Part shown: in pieces, positions 48,988-57,705 of the stretch
Numbering within the stretch: position 1 is the first letter of the stretch
Layout: each line of letters begins with the position of its first letter
NCBI RefSeq assembly: GCF_008298035.1
Contig: NZ_CP042910.1
Location: 1,446,001 to 1,510,000, forward strand
Direction of reading: 5' to 3'
DNA from: Gimesia maris
Lineage (GTDB): Bacteria; Planctomycetota; Planctomycetia; Planctomycetales; Planctomycetaceae
Length of the DNA: 64,000 nt
Notes under the pieces: generated by a model
Told to the model about the DNA's origin: nothing
What the model saw: the letters and a program-made list of their open reading frames with translations, nothing else
The model's database searches: none
Translations under genes and position numbers: made by a program

Positions 48988-50121
48988 ATGACACAGCATG
49001 TTGATTATCTGGTACTGGGGCTGGGGGGGATGGGCAGCAGTGCGCTTTACCATCTTTCAAAACGTGGATTGAATGTTCTGGGCATTGAACAGTTTGGCGC
49101 GGCGCATGACCGGGGCAGTTCTCATGGTGAGACACGCATCATACGCAAGGCTTACTTCGAGCACCCGAATTATATTCCACTGCTGCAGCGTGCTTACGAG
49201 CTGTGGCACGATCTGGAGCAGACCACAGGTAAAACACTGTTTAACCAATGTGGTCTGATGGTAGCAGGGCCTTCTGACGGAGCCGTAATCCGAGGAGTGC
49301 ATCTGGCTGAGGAACTCTATGGAGTGGAAGTGGAAAGTGTGTCTCCCGCGGATGCAGTCGAGCGATTTCCCGGGTTTCGTATTCCAGACGGCTTTGAAGT
49401 GACACATGAACCGGAGGCAGGCTTTCTGCATGTGGAACAGTGTGTTCAGACTCACCTGGAGTGTGCGCAGGCACAAGGCGCGACAGTTTATCTCAATGAA
49501 CAGACTCTGGGAGTGAAAGTCAGTGAACGATCAGTCGAGGTCAAAACAGATCGTCAAAAGATTACTGCTTCCTCATTGATTGTAACGACAGGGGCCTGGA
49601 GCAGTGGCTGCCTGAGCGAGTTGCAATTACCACTGGAAGTCGTACGGAAAGTGTTGTTCTGGAACCCGGTTCGTGAGCCGGTTTATAATCTGGATGCCGG
49701 TCGTGGGAGTTTCTTTTTTGACATGCCTGAGGGAGAATTCTACGGATTGCCTTCACTGGAGGGAGCTTCTGTCAAACTGGCTGAGCATACCGGAGGTGAA
49801 ACCGTCAGTGATCCTGCTGATGTGGATCGGTCATTGTATGAGAATGATGTGCACCGCGTTTCTCGATTTGTGGAGGCGGTGATGCCTGCATTGGACCCAC
49901 AGCCGATGCGGCACACCGTCTGTATGTATACGGGGACTCCCGATGGGCATTTCATCGTTGATCAGCATCCTGCGAATCAGCGGGTTGTGTATGGCGCCGG
50001 GTTTTCGGGGCACGGATTCAAATTTGCCTCCGTGATGGGGGAAATTCTGGCTGACCTGGCTACGACTGGTAGAACCGCATTACCGATTGAGTTTCTCTCG
50101 GCTCAGCGATTCAATCAGTGA
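48988..50121 (+). CDS. Sarcosine oxidase / N-methyl-tryptophan oxidase family flavoenzyme
   Basis: A 377-residue monomeric FAD-dependent amine oxidase of the MSOX/MTOX group. The N terminus has the dinucleotide-binding motif VLGLGGMGSSALYHLSKRG, followed by GSSHGETRIIRKAYFEHPNYIPL. The C-terminal segment CMYTGTPDGHFIVD holds the cysteine that covalently binds FAD in this family, and GFSGHGFKFA follows. It should oxidise a secondary amine such as sarcosine or N-methyl amino acids to aldehyde, amine and hydrogen peroxide; the exact substrate is unknown. The ATG at 48988 has no ribosome binding site. It ends 7 bases from the convergent ribBA gene. Confidence 0.92.
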   Translation: MTQHVDYLVLGLGGMGSSALYHLSKRGLNVLGIEQFGAAHDRGSSHGETRIIRKAYFEHPNYIPLLQRAYELWHDLEQTTGKTLFNQCGLMVAGPSDGAVIRGVHLAEELYGVEVESVSPADAVERFPGFRIPDGFEVTHEPEAGFLHVEQCVQTHLECAQAQGATVYLNEQTLGVKVSERSVEVKTDRQKITASSLIVTTGAWSSGCLSELQLPLEVVRKVLFWNPVREPVYNLDAGRGSFFFDMPEGEFYGLPSLEGASVKLAEHTGGETVSDPADVDRSLYENDVHRVSRFVEAVMPALDPQPMRHTVCMYTGTPDGHFIVDQHPANQRVVYGAGFSGHGFKFASVMGEILADLATTGRTALPIEFLSAQRFNQ

Positions 50122-50128
50122 TCGAGTC

Positions 50129-51379
50129 TCAGTCTGCAGGGGTAGTGGGCAGGATGTGTCCCATCTTATCGCGTTTGGTTTGCAGGTAGAATTCCCGATC
50201 TTTATGGGGCGGGGCAACAATGGGCACCTGTTCGACGACTTCGAGGTTGAAGCCCGTGTAGACGTCGGAATCGGTTTTCTTGGGATTGTTGGTCAGCAGA
50301 CGGACTTTCGTCAGCCCCAGATCTTTCAGAATCTGAACGCCTACGGTGAAGTCCCGGCTGTCCGCTTTGAATCCCAGCTGGATGTTGGCTTCGACCGTAT
50401 CATATCCCTGGTCCTGCAGAACATAAGCTTTGAGTTTGGGAATGAGACCGATCCCGCGACCTTCCTGAGGCAGATAAACGACGGCTCCTGCACCTGCCTG
50501 ATTGATTGCTGACATGGCCATATGCAGCTGGTCGCCACAATCACAACGCAAAGAGTCCAGCAGATCGCCTGTAAAGCAGGATGAATGCATGCGTACCAGG
50601 GGGGCTTCCACGGAATGGAGGTCACCCCAGACCAGGGCGACCGGTTGCTGGCTTTCGTGCTCTACGGAATAGCCAATGACCTGGACGGTGCCATAGTTTT
50701 TGGTGTTAATGGGGACTTCAACTTCCCGGTGAACCAGCTTTTCACTGATATAGCGATGTCGAATGACTTCGGCTGTTGAAATAATCGGAATGTCGAACTG
50801 CTCGGAAATTTCCCGCAACTCCTGGGCGTCGGCCATGCCGAAGCCTTTCTGGCTGAGAATTTCAATCAGCACGCCGACCGGTTTTAAACCAGCCATCTGC
50901 AGCAGATCGCCGGTCGCTTCGGTATGTCCGGCGCGACGTAATATACCACCCTGTTTGGCCAGAAGTGGATGGATATGTCCCGGGCGGACAAAGTCCTTTG
51001 CCTGGGCATGTTCGTCGCTCAGGGCGCGAATGGTAATCGCACGGCATTCCGCACTGACTCCGCTGCCACTGTCTTTATGGTCGATGGGGATCAGAAACTG
51101 GGTCTGATTGGGGGCGGTGTTTTCTTCCGGGCCGACAATCGGGTTCAATTGCAGTCGGTCTGCCACTTCTTCCGGCAGTGAAACACAGAGTTCACCACTC
51201 CCGTAGCGAAGCAGAAACTGAACGATTTCCGGTGTAATAGCCTCGGCTGCGACAATAAAATCGCCTTCATTTTCCCGTTCGCTGGAGTCAGTCACAATGA
51301 CCGGCTTGCCCGCCCGTAATTGTTCGAAGACGCATTGAATGTTGGGGATGGTCGAGTCAGCGTGAGCAGGATCAGACAT
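50129..51379 (-). CDS. ribBA: Bifunctional riboflavin enzyme RibBA
   Basis: The 416-residue protein fuses 3,4-dihydroxy-2-butanone-4-phosphate synthase (about residues 1-215) to GTP cyclohydrolase II (about 216-416). The first half shows SSERENEGDF, a CRAITIRAL segment and RAGHTEATGDL. The second shows the zinc cysteines in SSCFTGDLLDSLRCDCGDQL and the catalytic stretch PQEGRGIGLIPKLKAY, with LLTNNPKK near the end. It makes two precursors of riboflavin. No FMN riboswitch is apparent upstream and no other rib genes are adjacent. Confidence 0.96.
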   Translation of the reverse strand: MSDPAHADSTIPNIQCVFEQLRAGKPVIVTDSSERENEGDFIVAAEAITPEIVQFLLRYGSGELCVSLPEEVADRLQLNPIVGPEENTAPNQTQFLIPIDHKDSGSGVSAECRAITIRALSDEHAQAKDFVRPGHIHPLLAKQGGILRRAGHTEATGDLLQMAGLKPVGVLIEILSQKGFGMADAQELREISEQFDIPIISTAEVIRHRYISEKLVHREVEVPINTKNYGTVQVIGYSVEHESQQPVALVWGDLHSVEAPLVRMHSSCFTGDLLDSLRCDCGDQLHMAMSAINQAGAGAVVYLPQEGRGIGLIPKLKAYVLQDQGYDTVEANIQLGFKADSRDFTVGVQILKDLGLTKVRLLTNNPKKTDSDVYTGFNLEVVEQVPIVAPPHKDREFYLQTKRDKMGHILPTTPAD

Positions 51380-51605
51380 TGGTACGATTTGAAGCCACCT
51401 GGATATTAGATAAAACGAATACTAGAAAATTTTCCAGCAGGCCGTTCCCGGCGGAAAATCTATGCTAACTTTATTCTATAGAAGTGAGTTGGACTGGCAA
51501 TCAAAGAAATCCCGATTTTAAAAGAACAGAGTGATTACCTGGAAAATAAATACCAGTCATGCTGTTTTACAGGCTTTCTGTTACAGCAGACAATCTATGA
51601 AATCT

Positions 51606-51688
51606 CAGGGTATCATGGGTTCTGCCGGCTTTATCGGATATGACAGCTGAAGTGTTCTACAGGGTATCGGGCTCTGCCGGTTTTCTGG
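51606..51688. repeat. Direct repeat, two copies about 54 bases apart
   Basis: A 27-base unit beginning CAGGGTATC at 51606 recurs at 51660 as CAGGGTATC followed by GGG, C for T, TCTGCCGG and TTTT. A two-base gap and two substitutions separate the copies. The sequence before each copy also looks loosely similar (ACAGC...), so an old 54-base tandem duplication is likely. Confidence 0.55.
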
Positions 51689-51735
51689 TTCAGTGGACAA
51701 AAAAACATAAAACATTCAGATGATATGTTAAAACG

Positions 51736-51763
51736 TTGACAATTAAATATTCTTTGATACATT
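51736..51763 (+). promoter_or_regulatory. Possible promoter of the DUF1549/DUF1553 gene
   Basis: A perfect -35 box TTGACA (51736-51741) is followed 16 bases later by TACATT (51758-51763). The implied leader is long, about 225 bases. The surrounding AT-rich sequence is consistent with a promoter. Confidence 0.4.
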
Positions 51764-51995
51764 GAATATCTTAGGAAAAGTACTTTTTACTTAATCGCTT
51801 TTTCCTGACCCGCAAAATAGAACTGCTCAGCAGACTTTGAGTGGTTAACTTACCTGAAAAACTTTCCTGTAAATACCAGCCAACAACAAGCGTCTTACAA
51901 ACATCATACTTTTAACGGTCTGCGTGATAACGCGCCAAACCTGATCGCTGCCAGACCATAAGTTAAGAACGAATCAGTTTCATAGGAGTTGACGT

Positions 51996-54530
51996 ATGGA
52001 TTTCCGAATTAATGGCTCTCGGACACCCCAGGTCCTTATGTTGTGTGGAGCGTTGACTCTATCACTCTTCTCTGGAAATGCGGTTAGGATAGTGGAGGCT
52101 GCACCTGCAGCAGTCGCTCCTGTCGATTTCAAGGAAATCCAGGTGGGGCCTCAGCCAGGCGGGAAAGAAATTCTTCAATTGAGAGGACCTGATTCCCGGC
52201 AGCAGGTCGTGGTGACAGGGGTGCTCGCCAATGGTAAGCAGCACGACGTAACTCGTGATGTTGTGTATGCTGTCGCCGATCAGAGTATCGCTTCCATTTC
52301 CAGCGATGGTTATCTGGCTCCGTTGAAGGATGGTCAAACGACATTGACTGTGACAGCGAAGAATGGCAAGTCTGTTTCCATTCCGGTCGCTGTGCAGGGA
52401 ATCTCGACTCCGGAAGCAATCAACTTTAAAAATCAGGTTGTACCAATCTTTACCAAGCTGACCTGTAACAGCGGTGGCTGTCATGGCAAAGCCAGCGGGC
52501 AGAATGGTTTTAAACTGTCATTGCTGGGTTTCTACCCTGGAGACGATTATGAGTTTCTGGTCAAAGAAGGCCGCGGGCGTCGCCTGTTTCCTTCCTCACC
52601 GGCGGAAAGCCTGTTGTTGATGAAGGGGACCGGAGTCACACCTCATGGTGGCGGAAAACTGATTAAACCCGATTCATACGAGTATCGATTACTGTATCGC
52701 TGGATTGAGCAGGGGATGCCTTATGGAAGCGAGAATGATCGCAAGGTTGTCGCCATCGAATGTTATCCTCCCACCCGTACCATGAACCAGGAAGCTGAAC
52801 AGCAGATTTCTGTCATCGCAACTTACTCCGACGGTTCGACTGAAGACGTCACCCGGATGGCTCTGTTTGAAGCCAACGATACGGAAATGGCCGAAGTCAA
52901 TAAAACCGGTCTGGTCAAAACGCTGACCCTGTCTGGTGAAGTTGCCATCATGGCCCGTTATCAGGGGCAGGTTGCCACGTTCCGTGCCACAATTCCCCTG
53001 GGGGTCGAAATTGTGTCTCTTCCCGAATCACGCAATCTGATTGATGAAGCCGTCTTCAACAAACTGAAAGTTCTGGGGATTCCTCCCTCACCGGTTTCCA
53101 GCGATGCCACGTTCATGCGACGTGTTTACATCGACATTACTGGAACGACACCGACTGAAGAAGAAGTCAAAACCTTCCTGGCAGATAAAGATCCTGCCAA
53201 GCGTGACAAGTTGATTGATAAACTCATCGACAGCCCCGCTTATGCTGATTATTTTGCCAACAAATGGAATATGGTGTTGCGAAATAAAAAGCTGCAGCCT
53301 GTGGATATTGCCGGTACGAATGCCTTCTATCAGTGGATCTGGGACAGTCTGTACGAGAATAAACCCTACAACGAATTCGTAGGCGAGATCCTGTCTGCAT
53401 CCGGCGAGTTTCGCCAGAATCCGGCAGTCGTCTGGTACCGCGAAGTTAATACTGTAGAAGAACAGGTGGAAGACACGGCACAACTCTTCCTGGGACTCCG
53501 TATTCAATGTGCTCGCTGCCATCATCATCCCTTCGAAAAATGGAGCCAGGATGATTACTACGGACTGGCCGCATTCTTCAGCCGGGTCGGAACCAAAGAC
53601 CCAACTGCTGGTTCGATTGGCGAACGTGGTTTCCGTGATAAACGTATCTTTCATAAAGAGGGAATGGCGACAGCGAAGAATATTCGCTCTGGCGAAAACC
53701 TGAAGCCTACGGCTCTGGGGATGCAGCCTCTGGAGTTGAGTCCCGAACGTGATCCCCGTGTAGCTTTAGTGCAATGGTTATCGCGAACCGATAATCCCTT
53801 CTTTGCAAAAGCAGTTGTGAACCGTTACTGGAAACACTTCTTCGGTCGCGGCATTGTCGAACCCGAAGATGACATGCGTGCCACCAATCCTCCTGCCAAC
53901 CCCGAGTTGCTGGAAGGACTGTCCAAGCATTTTGTGGAAAGAGGATTCGATCTGAAGGAACTGGTGCGTGCCATCTGCCGTTCTAATGCCTATCAGCTCA
54001 GTTCGCTGCCGAACGAATACAACCTGAAAGACAAGCAGAACTTCTCGCGGTATTATCCCAAGCGATTAACCGCAGAAGTGCTGTATGATGTCTTCCATCA
54101 GGTGACCAATTCCTCACAGCGTTTCTCAGGTCTGCCCGCTGATACGAAAGCCATTCAGATTACAGATGCCACTTCGGCTCCTTACTTCCTCAAAGTATTC
54201 GGGCAACCACAGGCGGATACTGCCTGTGAATGTGAACGTTCCCAGAGCGCTAACCTGGCACAAAGCCTGCATCTTCTGAACAGTAAAGAAGTTCAGGATA
54301 AGATTACAGGTGCATCGAGTCGAGCCGCCTTGCTGGCGAAAGACACGAAACGTTCCAACGAGGAAAAAGTTCAGGAACTGTATCGCTGGGTATATTCTCG
54401 TGCTCCCCAGGAACAGGAAATGAAATTTGCCCTGTCCTATATTGAACGACATAAAGAAAAGCCACAGATTGCCTATGAAGATATCATCTGGGCTCTGATT
54501 AATACCAAGGAATTCCTGTTTAATCATTAA
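51996..54530 (+). CDS. Exported DUF1549/DUF1553 protein with Ig-like and cytochrome c-like segments
   Basis: The 844-residue protein starts with a probable signal peptide (residues 1-36). Two bacterial Ig-like (BIG2-type) stretches follow, about residues 45-135 and 255-340. Between them lies a heme-like motif, Cys157-x4-Cys162-His163 (CNSGGCH), with a KPDSYEYRLLYRWIEQG tail typical of planctomycete cytochrome c domains. DUF1549 spans about 345-555 and includes CARCHHHP (Cys505, Cys508, His509); DUF1553 spans about 585-840. These proteins are common in planctomycetes; several gene sets place them with DUF1501 proteins and link them to degradation of complex glycans, but the biochemical role is not proven. 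No DUF1501 gene is next to it. A hairpin at 54542-54597 follows. Confidence 0.92.
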   Translation: MDFRINGSRTPQVLMLCGALTLSLFSGNAVRIVEAAPAAVAPVDFKEIQVGPQPGGKEILQLRGPDSRQQVVVTGVLANGKQHDVTRDVVYAVADQSIASISSDGYLAPLKDGQTTLTVTAKNGKSVSIPVAVQGISTPEAINFKNQVVPIFTKLTCNSGGCHGKASGQNGFKLSLLGFYPGDDYEFLVKEGRGRRLFPSSPAESLLLMKGTGVTPHGGGKLIKPDSYEYRLLYRWIEQGMPYGSENDRKVVAIECYPPTRTMNQEAEQQISVIATYSDGSTEDVTRMALFEANDTEMAEVNKTGLVKTLTLSGEVAIMARYQGQVATFRATIPLGVEIVSLPESRNLIDEAVFNKLKVLGIPPSPVSSDATFMRRVYIDITGTTPTEEEVKTFLADKDPAKRDKLIDKLIDSPAYADYFANKWNMVLRNKKLQPVDIAGTNAFYQWIWDSLYENKPYNEFVGEILSASGEFRQNPAVVWYREVNTVEEQVEDTAQLFLGLRIQCARCHHHPFEKWSQDDYYGLAAFFSRVGTKDPTAGSIGERGFRDKRIFHKEGMATAKNIRSGENLKPTALGMQPLELSPERDPRVALVQWLSRTDNPFFAKAVVNRYWKHFFGRGIVEPEDDMRATNPPANPELLEGLSKHFVERGFDLKELVRAICRSNAYQLSSLPNEYNLKDKQNFSRYYPKRLTAEVLYDVFHQVTNSSQRFSGLPADTKAIQITDATSAPYFLKVFGQPQADTACECERSQSANLAQSLHLLNSKEVQDKITGASSRAALLAKDTKRSNEEKVQELYRWVYSRAPQEQEMKFALSYIERHKEKPQIAYEDIIWALINTKEFLFNH

Positions 54531-54541
54531 GATGTATTGCA

Positions 54542-54597
54542 GCGAACATCAGATGTCATCAGCGTGCCTTCGCGGTTTTCTGATGGCATCTGTTCGC
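54542..54597 (+). terminator. Hairpin after the DUF1549/DUF1553 gene
   Basis: CAGATGTCATCAG at 54550-54562 pairs with CTGATGGCATCTG at 54580-54592 (one G-T pair); outer bases GCGAACA and TGTTCGC extend the stem across a bulge. It starts 12 bases past the stop. Only a weak T tract follows, so it is a probable rather than certain terminator. Confidence 0.55.
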
Positions 54598-54815
54598 AGC
54601 GAAACTCGATTTTCCGTGATCATGAATTCCGATAAAAGTCTCTTAATTTCAATTTGACCACTGTTTTATGTTTAGACAATGGTTGTCGGCTTTTTTACAA
54701 TAAACTTAAGATAACCTGTATTGATTGCGTTTTGGCCGATATGAAACGTGTTGACTGCGGGTTCCCTCCTGAAATCCTCCCAGAAAATTCCATCCAGAAA
54801 ATTGGTAGCAGTATT

Positions 54816-57614
54816 ATGATGCATACGCGATTTTTTGACCGTCGTCGTTTATCCACGAAGGTTGTTTGTTTTCTTGCTGCAGGATTGGGATTGGTTTTAT
54901 CAAACCACATTCAGTCGCTTCACGCTCAGCTGCCTCAGACAGTTGTCTATTCGGTCAATCCTTCGGGAGGACAGAAAGGCCAGACTGTTGAAGTACGGGT
55001 GACGAATGGGAAAGATCTGGATGAACTGAATGCCCTGTGGTTCAGTCACCCGGATATCAAAGCCGTTCCTAAAATGCAGCAGAGCAACGGCAAACAGGTT
55101 CCTGTCGCCAACACGTTTCTGGTAACGATTGGTAATGATGTTCCCGTCGGTGTGTATGATGTCCGCGCGAACGGCTTGTATGGTTTGAGTAATCCCCGAT
55201 CATTCGTAGTAGGAGATCTGGCTGAGAAAACCGAAGTCGAACCCAACAATAAAGAGGATCAGGCAACGCCGATGGTGATGGATTCGGTAATGAATGCCTT
55301 GCTGAACGGTGCGACCGACGTCGACTACTATTCATTCACAGGCAAAAAGGGAGACAAGGTCTCCATTGACTGTCGTGCTGCCCGCATTGATTCCCCTGTT
55401 GTCGCCATTGTTGAATTATATGGCCCGGATCAGCGACGTCTGGTCAGTGAACGCGATACCTTTCGGAACGATCCTTACATCAATCTGACACTGCCTCTGG
55501 ATGGCACTTATAAGATCAAAGTCCATGACCTGACTTATGCAGGTGGCGTTGATAACGTCTATCGGTTGAGTGTTCATAAAAAACCGCATATCGAATTCAT
55601 TATGCCCCCCTCAGGAACTCCGGGAACAACCGGCAGCTATACCCTGTATGGCTATAACCTGCCGGGAGGAAAAATTTCGGACTGGAGTATCGGCGATGAG
55701 CCCCTGCAGGAAGTCAACGTGTTTATCACATTGCCATCAAAACCCACTACCTTGAAAATGGGCGAGCAGGGATTTCCACATGAAGTCAGTGCAGACGGTT
55801 ACTCCTATGTCTGGGCGACACCCGCTGGAAGTTCCAATCCGGTAACAATCTACTATGCCGAAGGGAACGTGGTTCGTGACGAACAGACCAAAGAAGAAAA
55901 ATTAACCCTGCCAGGCGAACTGGTAGGGCAGTTTGAAGTGAAAAATGATGTCGATTCGTTTCGCTTTACCGGGAAAGCAAAAGAAAAGTATTCGATCGAA
56001 GTGTTTGGGCAGCGTAATGGGATCGTCATTGATCCTGTGATCGTGGTGGAACAGGTGATCAAGGACAAAGAGGGCAAAGAGACTTTTAAGCAACTTGCCA
56101 ATGTCGGTGCCACAACGGTATTTGCCGATCTAAGTGGTAAGTTATTTGATACACGGACAGACGATCCTTATTACCTGTTTACAGCACCCGCTGATGGCGA
56201 ATATCGCGTCACGTTGCGTGATCTGCAGTTCGAAACCCGTGGTAATCCACGAATGGTATATCGAGCCGTGATTCGACAGCCCAAACCGGATTTTCGTCTG
56301 GTGGCATTACCGCTGTACCCACAGGCCGTCAATACCGGGGGATCACCAGCGGCAATCACTCTGAGAAAAGGGGACAGCTTCAAAATTGCCGTCATGGCGT
56401 TGAGACAGGATGGTTTTAATGAAACGATCGAGCTGTCCGTCAAAGGTCTGCCGCCCGGAGTTAGCTGTAAAGCTGCCAGTATCGGCAGTGGTGACAGTAA
56501 TGCAGAAATGATTCTGACCGCAGAAGAAACTGCTCAGTCGTGGTCAGGTGAAATTGAAATTACGGGGACCTCTGGTGCGGATGCCGGAAAACTGGAACGC
56601 GTCGCCCGGGCTGCCACTGTACTGCGACCCGCGGCGAATAATGTGCGTGCTGATTCACGGATCGCACGCTCGCTGGCATTATCTGTAATTGATGAAGTCG
56701 CACCGTATCAGGTCGTTGCGGATGTCGCGGATGTGAGTGTGAATCAGGGACGCCAGATTCTGGTTCCCGTCAAAGTGGTGAAGCGAACCGGCTTTGATAA
56801 TGCAGTTGCGCTCGCCTGGAACGGTATTCCCAAGAACAGCAATATCACTGTTGAGAATAAAACAATTGCTAAAGGCAAAGCGGACGAGATGTTTCAGCTG
56901 TTTGTCAATAACAATGCCAAGCCTGGTGTTTATACGACCTATCTGCAGTCCACCGTCGATGTCTCTTATCGCCGCAATCCTGCTTTAGTTGATGAAGCCA
57001 AAAAAGAGCAGGCAGAAGTCACCAAAAAACTGACTGAGGCACAGGCGGCTCTGGCTGCAGTGACGAAAAAACGGGATGAGATCACGAAAGCCTCAGACAA
57101 AACAGCAGATCAGAAAAAAGCCGAACAGGCCAAAGCCGAAGAAGAAGTGAAAGCAGCGACCGCGGCCGTCAAAGCGGCTGAAGCAGCGAAGAAAGCAGTG
57201 GATGCCAAAGTGGCGGCGGCAGAGAAAGCAGCCGCTGCAAAAACGGTGAAAGTTTATGCTCCTTCGACTCCGCTGGTCATCCGCGTCAAACCGGCACCGG
57301 TGACTCTGACATTGGCAGTACCCGGAGGGGGAGCACTGAAAAAAGGCGCGGCAATCGACGTCAAGGCGACCATCAAACGCATCAATGATTTTAAAGGTCC
57401 TGTGGAGTTAACGTTACCTTTACCGCCAGGTGTCACGGGCGTGACTGCTGATACGGTACAGGTTCCAGCAGATAAAACGGAAGTGACCATCCCAATCAAA
57501 GCATCTGCAGATGCGACTGAAGGTGATCTGGCTAACATGGTGGTCAGGGCGAAAGCCGCGTTCCAGGGAGAGGCGCTGGTCGATGCACCGATCAAGCTAA
57601 AAGTCACCAAATAA
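54816..57614 (+). CDS. Exported PPC-domain protein with Ala/Lys-rich coiled coil
   Basis: The 932-residue protein has a signal peptide (residues 1-38, ending LHAQ), an Ig-like N-terminal region starting TVVYSVNPSGGQKGQTVEV, a pre-peptidase C-terminal (PPC) domain near residues 141-258 and a second PPC-like unit near 357-481, more beta-rich units, then a strongly helical Ala/Lys/Glu-rich coil (about 727-811) and a final Ig-like domain. PPC domains are usually found in secreted proteins as binding or processing modules. No catalytic domain is visible. The ATG at 54816 was chosen because it directly precedes the signal peptide; the open frame runs back to a TTG at 54654. Only 91 bases, without a terminator, separate it from the WD40 gene, so the two are likely an operon. 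Confidence 0.88.
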   Translation: MMHTRFFDRRRLSTKVVCFLAAGLGLVLSNHIQSLHAQLPQTVVYSVNPSGGQKGQTVEVRVTNGKDLDELNALWFSHPDIKAVPKMQQSNGKQVPVANTFLVTIGNDVPVGVYDVRANGLYGLSNPRSFVVGDLAEKTEVEPNNKEDQATPMVMDSVMNALLNGATDVDYYSFTGKKGDKVSIDCRAARIDSPVVAIVELYGPDQRRLVSERDTFRNDPYINLTLPLDGTYKIKVHDLTYAGGVDNVYRLSVHKKPHIEFIMPPSGTPGTTGSYTLYGYNLPGGKISDWSIGDEPLQEVNVFITLPSKPTTLKMGEQGFPHEVSADGYSYVWATPAGSSNPVTIYYAEGNVVRDEQTKEEKLTLPGELVGQFEVKNDVDSFRFTGKAKEKYSIEVFGQRNGIVIDPVIVVEQVIKDKEGKETFKQLANVGATTVFADLSGKLFDTRTDDPYYLFTAPADGEYRVTLRDLQFETRGNPRMVYRAVIRQPKPDFRLVALPLYPQAVNTGGSPAAITLRKGDSFKIAVMALRQDGFNETIELSVKGLPPGVSCKAASIGSGDSNAEMILTAEETAQSWSGEIEITGTSGADAGKLERVARAATVLRPAANNVRADSRIARSLALSVIDEVAPYQVVADVADVSVNQGRQILVPVKVVKRTGFDNAVALAWNGIPKNSNITVENKTIAKGKADEMFQLFVNNNAKPGVYTTYLQSTVDVSYRRNPALVDEAKKEQAEVTKKLTEAQAALAAVTKKRDEITKASDKTADQKKAEQAKAEEEVKAATAAVKAAEAAKKAVDAKVAAAEKAAAAKTVKVYAPSTPLVIRVKPAPVTLTLAVPGGGALKKGAAIDVKATIKRINDFKGPVELTLPLPPGVTGVTADTVQVPADKTEVTIPIKASADATEGDLANMVVRAKAAFQGEALVDAPIKLKVTK

Positions 57615-57705
57615 AAACAGAAGAAATCAATTTATCATATTCAGAAAACTCAGGCGGTTGGTTGTTGATCCAACTGTTTCATCAGCGATATCAGAGGGGC
57701 ATGTT

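Larger units (their letters stand above)
51380..51995. other. Divergent intergenic region upstream of ribBA and the DUF1549 gene
   Basis: About 616 bases. It contains a direct repeat (51606-51688) and a plausible promoter for the DUF1549 gene (51736-51763), both listed separately. I see no gene and no FMN riboswitch consensus. Confidence 0.4.

Noticed and set aside
48796..49053. An 85-codon minus-strand frame across the csrA downstream gap
   Set aside because: It spans an inverted repeat and overlaps the start of the flavoenzyme gene; no domain is visible.
51380..51995. FMN riboswitch upstream of ribBA
   Set aside because: The direct repeats contain CAGGG and CCGG pieces, but the full conserved core of the FMN element is absent and the orientation does not fit.
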